Shown piece after piece: positions 36,506 through 45,276 of a DNA stretch of 64,000 bases; position 1 is the first letter of the stretch, and each line of letters starts with the position of its first letter. The stretch spans positions 1 to 64,000 of the forward strand of contig NZ_RSCL01000032.1 of the NCBI RefSeq assembly GCF_003991905.1. Reading direction: 5' to 3'. The stretch is from Dulcicalothrix desertica PCC 7102 (GTDB lineage: Bacteria > Cyanobacteriota > Cyanobacteriia > Cyanobacteriales > Nostocaceae). Made by a program: the position numbers and the translations under genes. The notes under the pieces were generated by a model. The model saw only the letters and a program-made list of their open reading frames with translations. It was not told where the DNA came from and searched no databases.

Positions 36506-37576
36506 ATGGCTTCTTTTTTTCGTTCTAATGTTGATGCAATGGCGCCTTATGTACCTGGAGAACAGGCGCCACCTGGTACAAAAATTATTAAGTTAAATAC
36601 GAATGAGAATCCTTATCCACCTTCATCTCAGGCAATGTCAGTTTTGCAAAATATAGATAGCGAATATTTACGACGCTATCCTGACCCTTATGCTAACGAG
36701 TTTCGACAAGCTGTTAGCGATGTGCTGGGTGTTCCGCGTGACTGGATAATTGTTGGTAATGGTAGCGATGAAATTTTAAACGTGTTGATTCGAGCTTGTA
36801 GCGAAGGCGTCCGTAAAATTGTGTATCCAATGCCTACTTATGTTTTGTATCGTACTTTAGGAGCAATGCAGCCAACAGAAACTATAGAAGTGAGTTATGG
36901 CGAAGATTTTAAGTTACCTATAGAAGAATTAGTTGCGGCAAACGGCGCCGTAACATTAATTGCATCACCGAATAGTCCCGATGGACACGCGGTACCAATA
37001 GATGATTTACGCTGTTTGGCTTCGCGTCTAGAAGGAGTCTTGGCTATTGATGAAGCTTATGTTGACTTTGCAGAAGAATCTGCCTTGGCACTTCTAAACG
37101 AATTTGATAATGTTATAAGCTTACGAACTCTCTCTAAAGGATACTCCCTAGCAGGACTGCGATTAGGATTTGGTATTGCTAATCCCAAAATACTGTCCGG
37201 TTTGTTTAAAGTTAAAGACAGCTATAATATCGACGCTATCGCTTGCGCTGTAGGTGAGAAAGCAATGCGCGACCAATTTTACAAAAATGAATGCTGTCAA
37301 AAGGTAAAATTGAACCGCACCAAATTAGCCTTAAGCTTGCAAAAATTAGATTTTAAGGTTTGGGAATCACAAGCAAACTTTCTCTTCGTACAACCTCCAA
37401 ATGCAAAAGCCGAAGCACTTTACTTAGAACTCAAGCAACACGGTATACTAGTACGTTACTTCAAACAACCCGGTCTTGATGATAAGTTACGCATTACTGT
37501 AGGCACAGACGAACAAAATCAGACATTAACTGATACGCTGAGTAATATCCTTTACAATTGTTTGTCTCAAACTTAA
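36506..37576 (+). CDS. hisC: Histidinol-phosphate aminotransferase
   Basis: 356 residues, PLP fold-type I. It begins RSNVDAMAPYVPGEQAPPGT, has KLNTNENPYPPS, IVGNGSDEILNVLIRA, NSPDGHAVP, AIDEAYVDFAEES and the PLP-Lys in TLSKGYSLAGLRLGF. It converts imidazole acetol phosphate to histidinol phosphate; cyanobacterial members can also act on phenylalanine or other acids. The NSPDGH segment replaces the more usual NPNNPTG. Monocistronic; its own 5' end is partly duplicated upstream. Confidence 0.92.
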   Translation: MASFFRSNVDAMAPYVPGEQAPPGTKIIKLNTNENPYPPSSQAMSVLQNIDSEYLRRYPDPYANEFRQAVSDVLGVPRDWIIVGNGSDEILNVLIRACSEGVRKIVYPMPTYVLYRTLGAMQPTETIEVSYGEDFKLPIEELVAANGAVTLIASPNSPDGHAVPIDDLRCLASRLEGVLAIDEAYVDFAEESALALLNEFDNVISLRTLSKGYSLAGLRLGFGIANPKILSGLFKVKDSYNIDAIACAVGEKAMRDQFYKNECCQKVKLNRTKLALSLQKLDFKVWESQANFLFVQPPNAKAEALYLELKQHGILVRYFKQPGLDDKLRITVGTDEQNQTLTDTLSNILYNCLSQT

Positions 37577-37584
37577 TCTGAATC

Positions 37585-37646
37585 ATTGCCAATCTCATAT
37601 AAACCTACTTGAGACTCTCACACCGCGCATCCAGTGATTGGCAATC
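37585..37646. repeat. Long-loop inverted repeat after hisC
   Basis: ATTGCCAATC and GATTGGCAAT are perfect 10-base complements separated by about 40 bases, just after the hisC stop. It may form a terminator-like stem, but no T run follows. Confidence 0.45.
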
Positions 37647-37719
37647 AACATCAGATAATTTCACAATCATTCTTAATCGCTATTCAGTTATCTATTGATT
37701 TTAAGTTGATGACAAACAG

Positions 37720-37950
37720 TTACAAACTGTCCCATGCTTGGGCTACTACTTGACTTAACCAGCGACGTTGCTGTTTATCGAGAACCAAGTCATCGGCAAG
37801 TACTTGTGCCGTGAGTTCTTCGAGAGATTGACCTTGGGCACGGACGATTTTGATTACACCTGCTATGGCAGCTGCTACCAATTCTTCATCTACTGGTGCC
37901 TGACGTAGGTCAAAAATTTGTTCTGGACTGTTTGGGATGGGATAATTCAT
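37720..37950 (-). CDS. Small conserved hypothetical protein
   Basis: 76 residues: MNYPIPNSPEQIFDLRQAPV, EELVAAAIAGVIKIVRAQGQ, SLEELTAQVLADDLVLD, QRRWLSQVVAQAWDSL. All-helical, soluble, well-formed start. This looks like a cyanobacteria-restricted protein family; function unknown. Convergent with hisC and divergent from the CruA/CruP-like gene. Confidence 0.75.
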   Translation of the reverse strand: MNYPIPNSPEQIFDLRQAPVDEELVAAAIAGVIKIVRAQGQSLEELTAQVLADDLVLDKQQRRWLSQVVAQAWDSL

Positions 37951-38110
37951 GGCGTGATGTAAAGAGCGAACTAATGGATGATAATTTTTGATAAACTCTT
38001 AAAATTTCTTTACTGAATTTTCATCTAGCTGATAGGGCGGATATTACCGCACTTTACAGGTTTGTTAAATCTGTCTTAATGAGTAGATTTTTCAGAGATT
38101 TGCCAAAAAA

Positions 38111-40201
38111 ATGAAACAACTGCTTTATTTAGAAATCCCAACCCCCGATACAGCGTCAGTCCGAGACTGGCTGCAAAACGATTTTGCGCCTTTCCAAAAT
38201 GAGTCAACTTGTACAAAATCAAGAACTCCTGACGGAATTCGATTGAGAGTAGCTTCTACATCCCAAAAAGCGACTATTCCGGACAAACTTCAGGAACTTT
38301 CGATATTTGTATGGTCAGTACAGCGAACTACCTACTTGAAAGTTTTTCGCTGGGGAGATAGTAAGTTTCCTAGTGAAGCGCAAATTGTCAAGCGTCTTTC
38401 AATAGAAATTCGCAACCGTTTCCCCAATCAATACCCTGAACCACCAGAAATTGATTTATCTAAGCAAACTATATTTGAAGCTTTGGCGCCACATTACCCG
38501 AGTACCGTCAAGTATTTCCAAAAAATGCCTAACGGTGAATATGACCTAAAACGCGCGTACTGGTGGGAACAACGTTGGCGCCAAGGCGTAAGAAACCCCA
38601 CCCAACCTCAACAGGTAATTTTTTCTCATCAAAATGGACAACAAAATTCTACTTCTACCCAATACGACATTATTTACATTGGTGGCGCCCTTGGAGTTAT
38701 TCACGCAGCAGTAATGGCGCAGCTTGGGTATAAAGTATTACTAATTGAAAGATTACCATTTGGGCGAATGAACCGCGAATGGAATATTTCACGAGATGAA
38801 ATTCAGAGTCTAATAAATTTAGGCTTAGTGACATCAAATGAAATTGAGTCGATTATTGCCCGTGAGTATAAAGACGGTTTCAATAAATTCTTTGATGCCA
38901 ATAACATCAAAAAACTTAAGGCGCCTGTGTTACATACACCTACTGTATTAAATATATCCTTAAAATCAGATAAATGGCTGCAAATGTGCGGAGAAAAACT
39001 AAAAGCAGCAGGAGGTGAAATATGGGATGAGACTGAGTTTATTCGTGCTGATATAGATAATAATCAAGTCAGTGTTACAGTTAAAAATTTGACTAATAAC
39101 GTCGAAAAACAAGTTGGCGCCAGATTATTAGTAGACGCAATGGGAACTGCATCACCAATAGCTTGGCAGTTAAATGGCAGTCGAGCATTTGACAGCGTTT
39201 GCCCAACAGTTGGAGCAGTCGTCAGCGGATTTACAAAAGGAGTATGGGATTCACATTACGGTGACGTTTTATACAGTCATGGTGATATATCGCGGGGTCG
39301 GCAGTTAATTTGGGAGCTATTCCCTGGAGAGAATGATGAGTTAACGATTTATTTATTTCACTACCATCAAGTGAACGCCCTTAATCCTGGTTCATTATTG
39401 GAAATGTACGAAGACTTTTTTACAATATTGCCAGAATATCGCCGCTGTGACGTAGATTCATTAGAGTGGAAAAAGGCAACATTTGGTTATATACCAGGAC
39501 ATTTCAGCACAAACGCTAACTCGCGTACCGTTGCCTTTGATAGATTAGTGGCAATTGGAGATGCAGCTTCGTTACAGTCTCCATTAGTATTTACAGGGTT
39601 TGGTTCACTAGTTCGCAACTTAGAACGTCTTACCAAACTTCTGGACTGTGCTTTAAAGCATGATTTATTGAGCGCACAGCATTTAAATAGAATACGCGCG
39701 TTTCAAAGTAACATTGCAGTAACTTGGATGTTTTCTAAGGGGATGATGGTTCCAACAGGAAAATTCTTACCCCCAGAACGCATTAACTCAATGTTAAATA
39801 ACTTCTTTGGTTTACTCGCAGACTCTTCTGCTGAAGTTGCCGAAAACTTTATCAAAGATAGATTTGATTGGTTAACGTTTAACTTGCTCGCACTCAAAGC
39901 AGCTAGAAAGAATCCCGCTTTACTACCGTGGATTTGGGAATTAGCAGGCGCCAAAGATTTATTTCGATGGTTAGGTAATTATATCAACTTTACTCGTCAT
40001 GCAATAGTTTGTGCATTATTGGGCAATTGGTATCCTAACTTTCTCGCTAAAAATCAAAAAAGGCTAGAAAGCAACCCAGGTTTATGGTTACGACTGCTAG
40101 CTATTGAGTACGCAATTAAAACGGGTAAACCACCATCTAAGCAGCAAATAGTTCCCCACGCTGCCACAACAACAACCGTCCAAAATCCAAAGGTAATTTA
40201 A
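38111..40201 (+). CDS. CruA/CruP-family lycopene-cyclase-like flavoprotein, probably CruP
   Basis: 696 residues. A FAD/NAD domain begins near residue 190: YIGGALGVIHAAVMAQLGYK, then ERLPFGRMNREWNISRDE, DAMGTASPIAWQL, VCPTVGAVVSGF, QLIWELFPG and the GD box AIGDAASLQSPLVFTGFGS. This pattern is that of CruA/CruP. The N-terminal extension of about 185 residues containing WWEQRWRQGVRNP fits CruP, the CruA paralogue linked to carotenoid cyclisation and oxidative-stress protection, better than CruA. The protein lacks a signal peptide and is probably membrane-associated. Whether it cyclises lycopene is not shown by sequence. Confidence 0.75.
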   Translation: MKQLLYLEIPTPDTASVRDWLQNDFAPFQNESTCTKSRTPDGIRLRVASTSQKATIPDKLQELSIFVWSVQRTTYLKVFRWGDSKFPSEAQIVKRLSIEIRNRFPNQYPEPPEIDLSKQTIFEALAPHYPSTVKYFQKMPNGEYDLKRAYWWEQRWRQGVRNPTQPQQVIFSHQNGQQNSTSTQYDIIYIGGALGVIHAAVMAQLGYKVLLIERLPFGRMNREWNISRDEIQSLINLGLVTSNEIESIIAREYKDGFNKFFDANNIKKLKAPVLHTPTVLNISLKSDKWLQMCGEKLKAAGGEIWDETEFIRADIDNNQVSVTVKNLTNNVEKQVGARLLVDAMGTASPIAWQLNGSRAFDSVCPTVGAVVSGFTKGVWDSHYGDVLYSHGDISRGRQLIWELFPGENDELTIYLFHYHQVNALNPGSLLEMYEDFFTILPEYRRCDVDSLEWKKATFGYIPGHFSTNANSRTVAFDRLVAIGDAASLQSPLVFTGFGSLVRNLERLTKLLDCALKHDLLSAQHLNRIRAFQSNIAVTWMFSKGMMVPTGKFLPPERINSMLNNFFGLLADSSAEVAENFIKDRFDWLTFNLLALKAARKNPALLPWIWELAGAKDLFRWLGNYINFTRHAIVCALLGNWYPNFLAKNQKRLESNPGLWLRLLAIEYAIKTGKPPSKQQIVPHAATTTTVQNPKVI

Positions 40202-40234
40202 TAGTAATTACCTTCGTTAATATTTCCAAATGCA

Positions 40235-40325
40235 AAAACTGTCATTCTGAGCGCAGCGAAGAATCTATATAATTCAAGTATAAACAATTAGATGCTTCAC
40301 TACGTTCAGCATGACAATCAGCACT
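40235..40325. repeat. CATTCTGAGCGCAGCGAAGAATC-type inverted repeat
   Basis: A GTCATTCTGAGCGCAGCG motif faces GCTTCACTACGTTCAGCATGAC about 40 bases on, a common dispersed repeat. It separates the flavoprotein gene and the secreted-protein gene. Confidence 0.5.
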
Positions 40326-40371
40326 TAATATGATATATTAAAGACTGAATTTATAATGAATATTACTTAAT

Positions 40372-40794
40372 ATGATAAAAAATATTTGGAAAAAAATAGT
40401 ATTATACGTATTTTTCCCAATTATTAGTCTAGTAATAATTACCAACCATGTAACACAAGCTCAAAGCGCACCACTACCCTCAAGCACTTCAACAGCAACA
40501 ATAGAGTTTCAAATTCGAGGTACTGAACCATTCTGGAATATTGACTTAAGTAAGCGCGCGATAATATTTTCAACACCCGATGCGAAAAAGCAAACTTTCG
40601 CTTATGTACAACCGCTTTTCCCAGTCGGACGCACTCCTGATAGCGTGCGTGTGTATAAACTTCGTGATGATAACACGCTAATTATTAAAAAAGCGAATGG
40701 TTGTAGTGATGGAATGTCTGAAATAGAATATGCTTATTCGGCAACTTTTATTTCGGGTAACAAGGTTTTAGAGGGTTGTGCTGAAAAAAAGTAA
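40372..40794 (+). CDS. Small secreted/lipoprotein-like protein, COG3650-type
   Basis: 140 residues. The N-terminal hydrophobic segment (IVLYVFFPIISLVIITNHV) is followed by AQSAPLP as a likely signal-peptidase site near residue 30. The mature part has FQIRGTEPFWNIDLSKRAII, VRVYKLRDDNTLIIKKANGC and CSDGMSEIEYAYSATFISG, with the EPFW(x) start and C...C pair of COG3650 (periplasmic proteins of unknown role, related to META/HslJ). The two Cys residues flanking DGMS and the C-terminus may form a disulfide. Confidence 0.7.
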   Translation: MIKNIWKKIVLYVFFPIISLVIITNHVTQAQSAPLPSSTSTATIEFQIRGTEPFWNIDLSKRAIIFSTPDAKKQTFAYVQPLFPVGRTPDSVRVYKLRDDNTLIIKKANGCSDGMSEIEYAYSATFISGNKVLEGCAEKK

Positions 40795-40816
40795 ACTATA
40801 AAACTATTAAAGAAAA

Positions 40817-40850
40817 GTGGAGAGCAGCAGTATATGACTTAACTCTCCAC
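40817..40850 (-). terminator. Terminator between COG3650-type gene and nblA-like gene
   Basis: GTGGAGAG (40817-40824) pairs with CTCTCCAC (40843-40850), with an 18-base loop. On the minus strand the stem is followed by TTTTCTTTAAT, so it terminates the nblA-like transcript. It may also stop the plus-strand gene. Confidence 0.7.
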
Positions 40851-40858
40851 ATCTAACC

Positions 40859-41035
40859 TTACAAAGTTCCATTTTTGACTAAATTCCGAATAATGTTATC
40901 TTTTACCATTAACATACGTGAAGTTTGCATAAGTACATCTAACATTTGCTCACGGCTTAATTCTTGAGCCGATTCTTGCATTAAGCGCATTTGGAATTGT
41001 TGTTCTAAACTTAATTCAAACATAGTAGTGTCCAT
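40859..41035 (-). CDS. nblA: NblA-like phycobilisome degradation protein
   Basis: 58 residues: MDTTMFELSLEQQFQMRLMQ, ESAQELSREQMLDVLMQTSR, MLMVKDNIIRNLVKNGTL. ELSLEQQF and the following helix-loop-helix are the NblA (PF04485) pattern. NblA-type proteins bridge phycobiliproteins to Clp protease for breakdown under nutrient stress. The 3' half diverges from classical NblA, so this may be one of the paralogous NblA/Ycf18-like forms. AAGGAG lies 8 bases before the ATG. It is followed by its own terminator. Confidence 0.72.
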   Translation of the reverse strand: MDTTMFELSLEQQFQMRLMQESAQELSREQMLDVLMQTSRMLMVKDNIIRNLVKNGTL

Positions 41036-41520
41036 AGTTAATCTCCTTGGGGGTTAAATTAAATCGAATAGCAGATTCGTTATTTCTTATCTACTAATTT
41101 ATATTCTCGTAACAATATTACACACTATCTTGCGACTGAATTCAATTTTGAGATTGCAGATATATGTATCACTTAAGATATCTCGCATGTTTATCTAAAG
41201 AGTGAAACATAATACAAAAGTATTAATTTTGTCTTAGGATTTAAGAATTATTAATTTTATTAGTGTTTTACCTTAGTCTTATAGTTTGTAGACACCAGAA
41301 TATATCTAGATTTTATAGTTAATATAGATTTTTTTTATATCTCGTTATTCTTCAGGCGCCGTCTATTAAATTCTCTTCAGAAAAAATGTATTTATAAAGA
41401 CCAAAACAATTTTTATTTAAAATGGTTCTAATAGCTGTACGTCATCAGACAGATGTAAACTAGATTTGATATCGGGCATAATAAAAAAGTGATACTATTA
41501 CCTCTATATATAGACATAAA
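41036..41520. other. AT-rich intergenic region upstream of nblA-like and MASE1 kinase genes
   Basis: 485 bases with divergent promoters expected. It contains the nblA-like Shine-Dalgarno, a GGCGCC near 41356 and long AT-rich runs. No small gene or repeat recognised. Confidence 0.4.
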
Positions 41521-41547
41521 TTGGCTGATTTTAATTTGAGTAGTCGA

Positions 41548-43395
41548 ATGAAGCTAATTAGATGGGCGCCAATTGTGTTAGGATTGGTAGCACTTGTAAT
41601 AGCACATTATGTTGCACTAATTTTTCGAGTTAGTCCAGCAGTATCTCTATGGTTTCCACCATCTGGTGTTGCGGTAACACTCAGTCTGTGGTTTGGTTGG
41701 GTAGGAGTTATCTTAACGTGGATAGCTTCGTTTTCAATGTCTCATTTGTGGGGAAATGAAGGTTGGTATAGACTCGCAAGTTTGACGGATGTTACAGAAC
41801 CCCTAGTAACTTTACTTCTGTTTCGTTATTATTGGCACAGCAACCTCAATTTTAAACGATTAAGAGATGCAGTGACTTTTATTATCAGCGCACCAATACT
41901 GGGTTGTGGAGCTTCTGCGCTGATTGGTTGTTTGGTGCTTTCAACTCTGGGTAAAATGTCTTGGCTTTCCCTAACTGGAAATATTTTGCGTTGGTGGTTA
42001 GGTAATGCTGTAGGAGTTATGGCAGTTGCACCTTTACTTTTACTGCTATTGACCCCCATTTTAGTTAAATATGGCTATATTTCGTCTAGAAGCCAACAAT
42101 CTTCCCAATCTTCAATACAACTAACGGCGCCTGACGATAGTACTAATTTAAACTTTTCCAAGGTAGATAATATTACCCCCAATTGGTTGGAAGCAAGCAT
42201 TATTTTAATATTCTGTATATTTATTGCGATACTAACGGTACATAAAGTAGACACATCGAGCGTATTATTTAAAAACTACTCATTTTTAAACTTTATCCCA
42301 ATTATTTGGGCAGCAACTCGCTATCAAATTCTTGGTGGTACACTTACCGCGAGCTTCTGTGTATTTGCTACGATTGTGGCTTATATTATAAATTTTCCCA
42401 ATGCAAATACCTCACACATACTCTTTGATTCAGAAATCTTACAAGTTCACAAACTAAGTTTATTTGTTCAGTGTGGTGTTAGCTTATTAATTGGTTCCGC
42501 AATTACGGAACAAGCTACAATGCAAACAATGCTTGCCGTTGAACGTGTGCGTGCGGCAGAATACCAAGCAAAAGCTCAACTAACTCAGAAATTAGAGCTT
42601 TTCAATATCCAGCTACAACAATCAAATCAAGAAAAAGACGAACTATTAGAACGCGAACAATCTGCTCGTAACGAAGCTGAGTCAGCAAATCGTATCAAAG
42701 ATGAATTTTTAGCTGTACTTTCCCACGAGCTGCGAACTCCACTCAACCCAATTTTAGGTTGGACTAAACTATTGCGCGCACGTAAGCTCGATGAAGCCAA
42801 AACTGAACGTGCGCTCTTAACCATCGAACGCAACACTGTGTTATTAAATCAACTTATAGACGATTTACTCGATGTTTCAAGAATATTACGGGGCAAATTT
42901 ACACTTAATGCAGTAGTAGTAAACTTAGAATCAGTTATTCAAGCGGCAATTGAGACGGTTCAACTTGCAGCAAATGCGAAATCAATTAATTTGCAATTTA
43001 TACAAACAACTCAATCCTCAGTAATGGGGGATATAAATAGATTACAGCAGGTTATGTGTAACTTACTTACAAACGCGATTAAGTTTACGCCAAATGGTGG
43101 AGACGTAAATATTATACTATCAGAGATAAATAATGGTGATTTTAATACATCTAATTATGCTCAAATAACCGTCACAGATACAGGTAAAGGCATAAACCCA
43201 GAATTTTTACCTCACGTATTTGAACGTTTCCGTCAAGCAGATAGCAGCATTACACGCACATTCGGTGGATTAGGTTTGGGACTGGCAATTGTACGGCAAA
43301 TAGTCGAATTGCATGGAGGAACCGTAGCAGCAGCAAGCGAAGGTGAAAACAAAGGGGCAACATTCACAGTTCAATTACCAATACATAAAAATTAA
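41548..43395 (+). CDS. MASE1-domain sensor histidine kinase
   Basis: About 615 residues from the ATG at 41548, with a GAG nine bases upstream; a TTG at 41521 would add nine residues. The N-terminal MASE1 sensor has eight or so membrane spans (about 5-305), with SLWFPPSGVAVTLSLWFGW as signature. A coiled coil then leads to HisKA with HELRTPLNPILGW (His near 393) and a complete HATPase_c (NLLTNAIKFTP, TDTGKGI, GGLGLGLAIV). Senses an unknown signal at the cytoplasmic membrane. No receiver domain or partner regulator is adjacent. Confidence 0.88.
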   Translation: MKLIRWAPIVLGLVALVIAHYVALIFRVSPAVSLWFPPSGVAVTLSLWFGWVGVILTWIASFSMSHLWGNEGWYRLASLTDVTEPLVTLLLFRYYWHSNLNFKRLRDAVTFIISAPILGCGASALIGCLVLSTLGKMSWLSLTGNILRWWLGNAVGVMAVAPLLLLLLTPILVKYGYISSRSQQSSQSSIQLTAPDDSTNLNFSKVDNITPNWLEASIILIFCIFIAILTVHKVDTSSVLFKNYSFLNFIPIIWAATRYQILGGTLTASFCVFATIVAYIINFPNANTSHILFDSEILQVHKLSLFVQCGVSLLIGSAITEQATMQTMLAVERVRAAEYQAKAQLTQKLELFNIQLQQSNQEKDELLEREQSARNEAESANRIKDEFLAVLSHELRTPLNPILGWTKLLRARKLDEAKTERALLTIERNTVLLNQLIDDLLDVSRILRGKFTLNAVVVNLESVIQAAIETVQLAANAKSINLQFIQTTQSSVMGDINRLQQVMCNLLTNAIKFTPNGGDVNIILSEINNGDFNTSNYAQITVTDTGKGINPEFLPHVFERFRQADSSITRTFGGLGLGLAIVRQIVELHGGTVAAASEGENKGATFTVQLPIHKN

Positions 43396-43419
43396 ATCTC
43401 GTTGATGCTAAAACCTCCA

Positions 43420-43806
43420 CTAACCTGCTAATTCTAATTCAACTTTGTTTTTGATGGGTTCATCTTTACTATTTACAACCCAATTTGCAATCGTATTTAA
43501 AATCTCGGCTTTTTCGGCAGGTGTTGCGGAGACAACAAGCTCGCGCAAATCAGGATTTTGAGAGCTAGCCAGAAAATCAACCGGATTTTTACCCGCGAGT
43601 AATAAGCAGAAGTATAACCTCGACCCAGGCGCCAACTCTTCCAAAGCTTCTAACATTTGTTCCAAAGTTGTGTGCGACACGGCGCCACCTTTACCATTTC
43701 TAAACTGTGACACGTGAGAAGGGCTGACACCAACATGCCGGGACAATACTGCTCCCGTAATTCTGTACTTTTTCAAAGTTTCATCAAAACATTTATGTAT
43801 CAGCAT
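43420..43806 (-). CDS. XRE-type helix-turn-helix regulator
   Basis: 128 residues. HTH near residues 14-45: YRITGAVLSRHVGVSPSHVS then QFRNGKGGAVSHTTLEQMLE. The remainder includes APGSRLYFCLLLAGKNPVDF and a helical C-terminus (SATPAEKAEILNTIANWVV). Probably a repressor-type regulator of a mobile or accessory locus. Upstream of its start lie repeated ACTTAATTCACT motifs that may be its operator. Convergent with the MASE1 kinase. Confidence 0.72.
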   Translation of the reverse strand: MLIHKCFDETLKKYRITGAVLSRHVGVSPSHVSQFRNGKGGAVSHTTLEQMLEALEELAPGSRLYFCLLLAGKNPVDFLASSQNPDLRELVVSATPAEKAEILNTIANWVVNSKDEPIKNKVELELAG

Positions 43807-43811
43807 TCTTG

Positions 43812-43859
43812 ACTTAATGACTTAATTCACTGATAATTAACTTAAATTCACTATTAGTG
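43812..43859. promoter_or_regulatory. Candidate operator of the XRE-type regulator
   Basis: ACTTAATTCACT (43820-43831) and ACTTAAATTCACT (43840-43852) are direct repeats 20 bases apart. A partial ACTTAATG precedes them at 43812. A palindrome CACTATTAGTG (43849-43859) overlaps the second. All lie within about 50 bases upstream of the regulator's start, fitting autoregulation. Confidence 0.5.
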
Positions 43860-44015
43860 AAGCAAAATTTTTTATAGAGCTTACCCCCTAGTATCGCATC
43901 TGAAAACAAAGAATTGATTCCACTAGGGAATTATAGTTATTGTGAGGGTGCTTACTCGATATGAAACTAACTCCAATTTATAGCCAGTTATATACCAGCA
44001 CACCTAAGCAAGTAG

Positions 44016-44441
44016 CAGAATGGCAATAAGTATAGTAGGTATATTCCTAAAAAATTACTGGGGGTTCTCGAAGAAGCCGATAAACAGAAGCGTCCAGTCG
44101 AAGAGATATTATATTTGCTAGGTGTTGCCTCAAATTTAACTAACCAAAATGTATTAGTGGGTATTCAAAATAATACCAGTACATATAATTCTTCTCTTAG
44201 TCAAAGCCAGACAAGAAGACATAAAGGTGATGGTAGTGGCTATATTCAGTGGAAAACTGTAACTGTTAACGGTAAACAGTACTCACAACCTTGGTATCAC
44301 TATGAGTTTTGGAATAACCGAGAACGCTTTATCAAGTCATCGTGCTACATTCCTAAACAACTACTTACTCAAATTATCCAGTTAGATGCTAATAAAGCCC
44401 CAGTGCAGGAGATATTAAACCTACTAGGGGTGATTATATGA
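44016..44441 (+). CDS. Start-less ORF with a duplicated YIPKxLL...EILxLLGV motif
   Basis: Open frame after a TAG at 44013. It has two copies of one motif: SRYIPKKLLGVLEEADKQKR then PVEEILYLLGV (44031-44129), and SSCYIPKQLLTQIIQLDANK then APVQEILNLLGV (44336-44435). Between them is GDGSGYIQWKTVTVNGKQYS QPW, a segment that looks like a DNA-binding beta unit. The only start in frame is a TTG at 44115 that cuts off the first motif. A short ORF upstream (43961-44029, MKLTPIYSQLYTSTPKQVAE) could be the original N-terminus in a shifted frame. It is probably a damaged accessory gene; family not recognised. Confidence 0.5.
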   Translation, partial: QNGNKYSRYIPKKLLGVLEEADKQKRPVEEILYLLGVASNLTNQNVLVGIQNNTSTYNSSLSQSQTRRHKGDGSGYIQWKTVTVNGKQYSQPWYHYEFWNNRERFIKSSCYIPKQLLTQIIQLDANKAPVQEILNLLGVII

Positions 44442-44587
44442 TAAGAAAATGAACATAGGATGCATGAAGCCTACAAAAAATTTTCAGCTTATTTATTAAG
44501 ACTTGTAGCTTTCACGCACAAACTTGTAATTGTAAGTATTAGTACATGAGTTTATATGTATTTATTGGATAACATTAATAAAGGCTA

Positions 44588-45025
44588 ATAGGCGCCTGAC
44601 GGTATGGGAAACGATAGTGTTTTACTGGGGGTTATAACAAACAAGCCCCAGTAAAAAATCAGAATTAAATCATAACCCCCAGTAAAAACAGCCCCAGTAA
44701 TTTTAATAAACAACATAGAATAAAGCTCTCCTCAACACACACTTGTTATAACTACAAGCCGTGTGCTGGTTTGATGACGTTTGTAGATGTTGAACTCTGA
44801 TGATTGAGGGTAATAAGGATGGATAGGCGCCTTGCTACTACTATTGGGATAGTGTTTTACTGGGGGTTATAACAAACAAACCCCAGTAAAAACAGCCCCA
44901 GTAATTTAATAAACAACATAGAATAAAGCTCTCCTCAACACACACTTGTATAAAGCGCGCTCTCGTTATGAGTGCAAGCCGTGTGCTGGTTTAATGACGT
45001 TTATATATGTTGAACTCTGATGATT
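44588..45025. repeat. Twice-repeated 200-base element with conserved hairpins, no ORF
   Basis: Copy A spans 44588-44805 and copy B 44824-45025. Both start TAGGCGCCT and share TAGTGTTTTACTGGGGGTTA, CCCCAGTAA motifs, CATAGAATAAAGCTCTCCTC, and AACACACACTTG ... CAAGCCGTGTGCTGG, ending TGAACTCTGATGATT. The TTTTACTGGGG/CCCCAGTAAAA inverted repeat is an 11-bp perfect stem. In the second hairpin the arms are identical between copies while the loop changes from 9 to about 26 bases. Copy A has an extra AACCCCCAGTAAAA arm. This is consistent with a structured RNA or a protein-binding DNA repeat; function unknown. Confidence 0.75.
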
Positions 45026-45064
45026 AATCACCAAGATTTCTCCGTTGGTGCCAAAAATGAAAAA

Positions 45065-45086
45065 ACCTCGGCTACCGCACCGAGGT
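45065..45086 (-). terminator. Terminator hairpin downstream of the DUF1400 hydrolase gene
   Basis: ACCTCGG (45065-45071) and CCGAGGT (45080-45086) form a 7-bp stem with an 8-base loop. On the minus strand the stem is followed by TTTTTTCATTTTT, supporting termination of the minus-strand gene whose stop is at 45277. Confidence 0.75.
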
Positions 45087-45201
45087 GTATTCTACTTCAA
45101 ACATGATGGGAGATACATAAAACCGATATCAGAGGATGGAATTACTCCGATATTAAGTAATGTAACGTTTTATTTCAAAATCGTCAAACTCCGAATGGTA
45201 T

Positions 45202-45269
45202 AGAAACCCGGTTTCTTTTTGATAAATCAAGTTTTTTAACAATATCTCTCATCAGAAACCGGGTTTCTT
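45202..45269. repeat. AGAAACCGGGTTTCT repeat pair
   Basis: AGAAACCCGGTTTCT (45205-45219) and its inverse AGAAACCGGGTTTCT (45254-45268) are palindromic and face each other across about 35 bases. Three further copies lie at 58044-58165. It is a common cyanobacterial intergenic palindrome. Confidence 0.8.
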
Positions 45270-45276
45270 GTATGTC

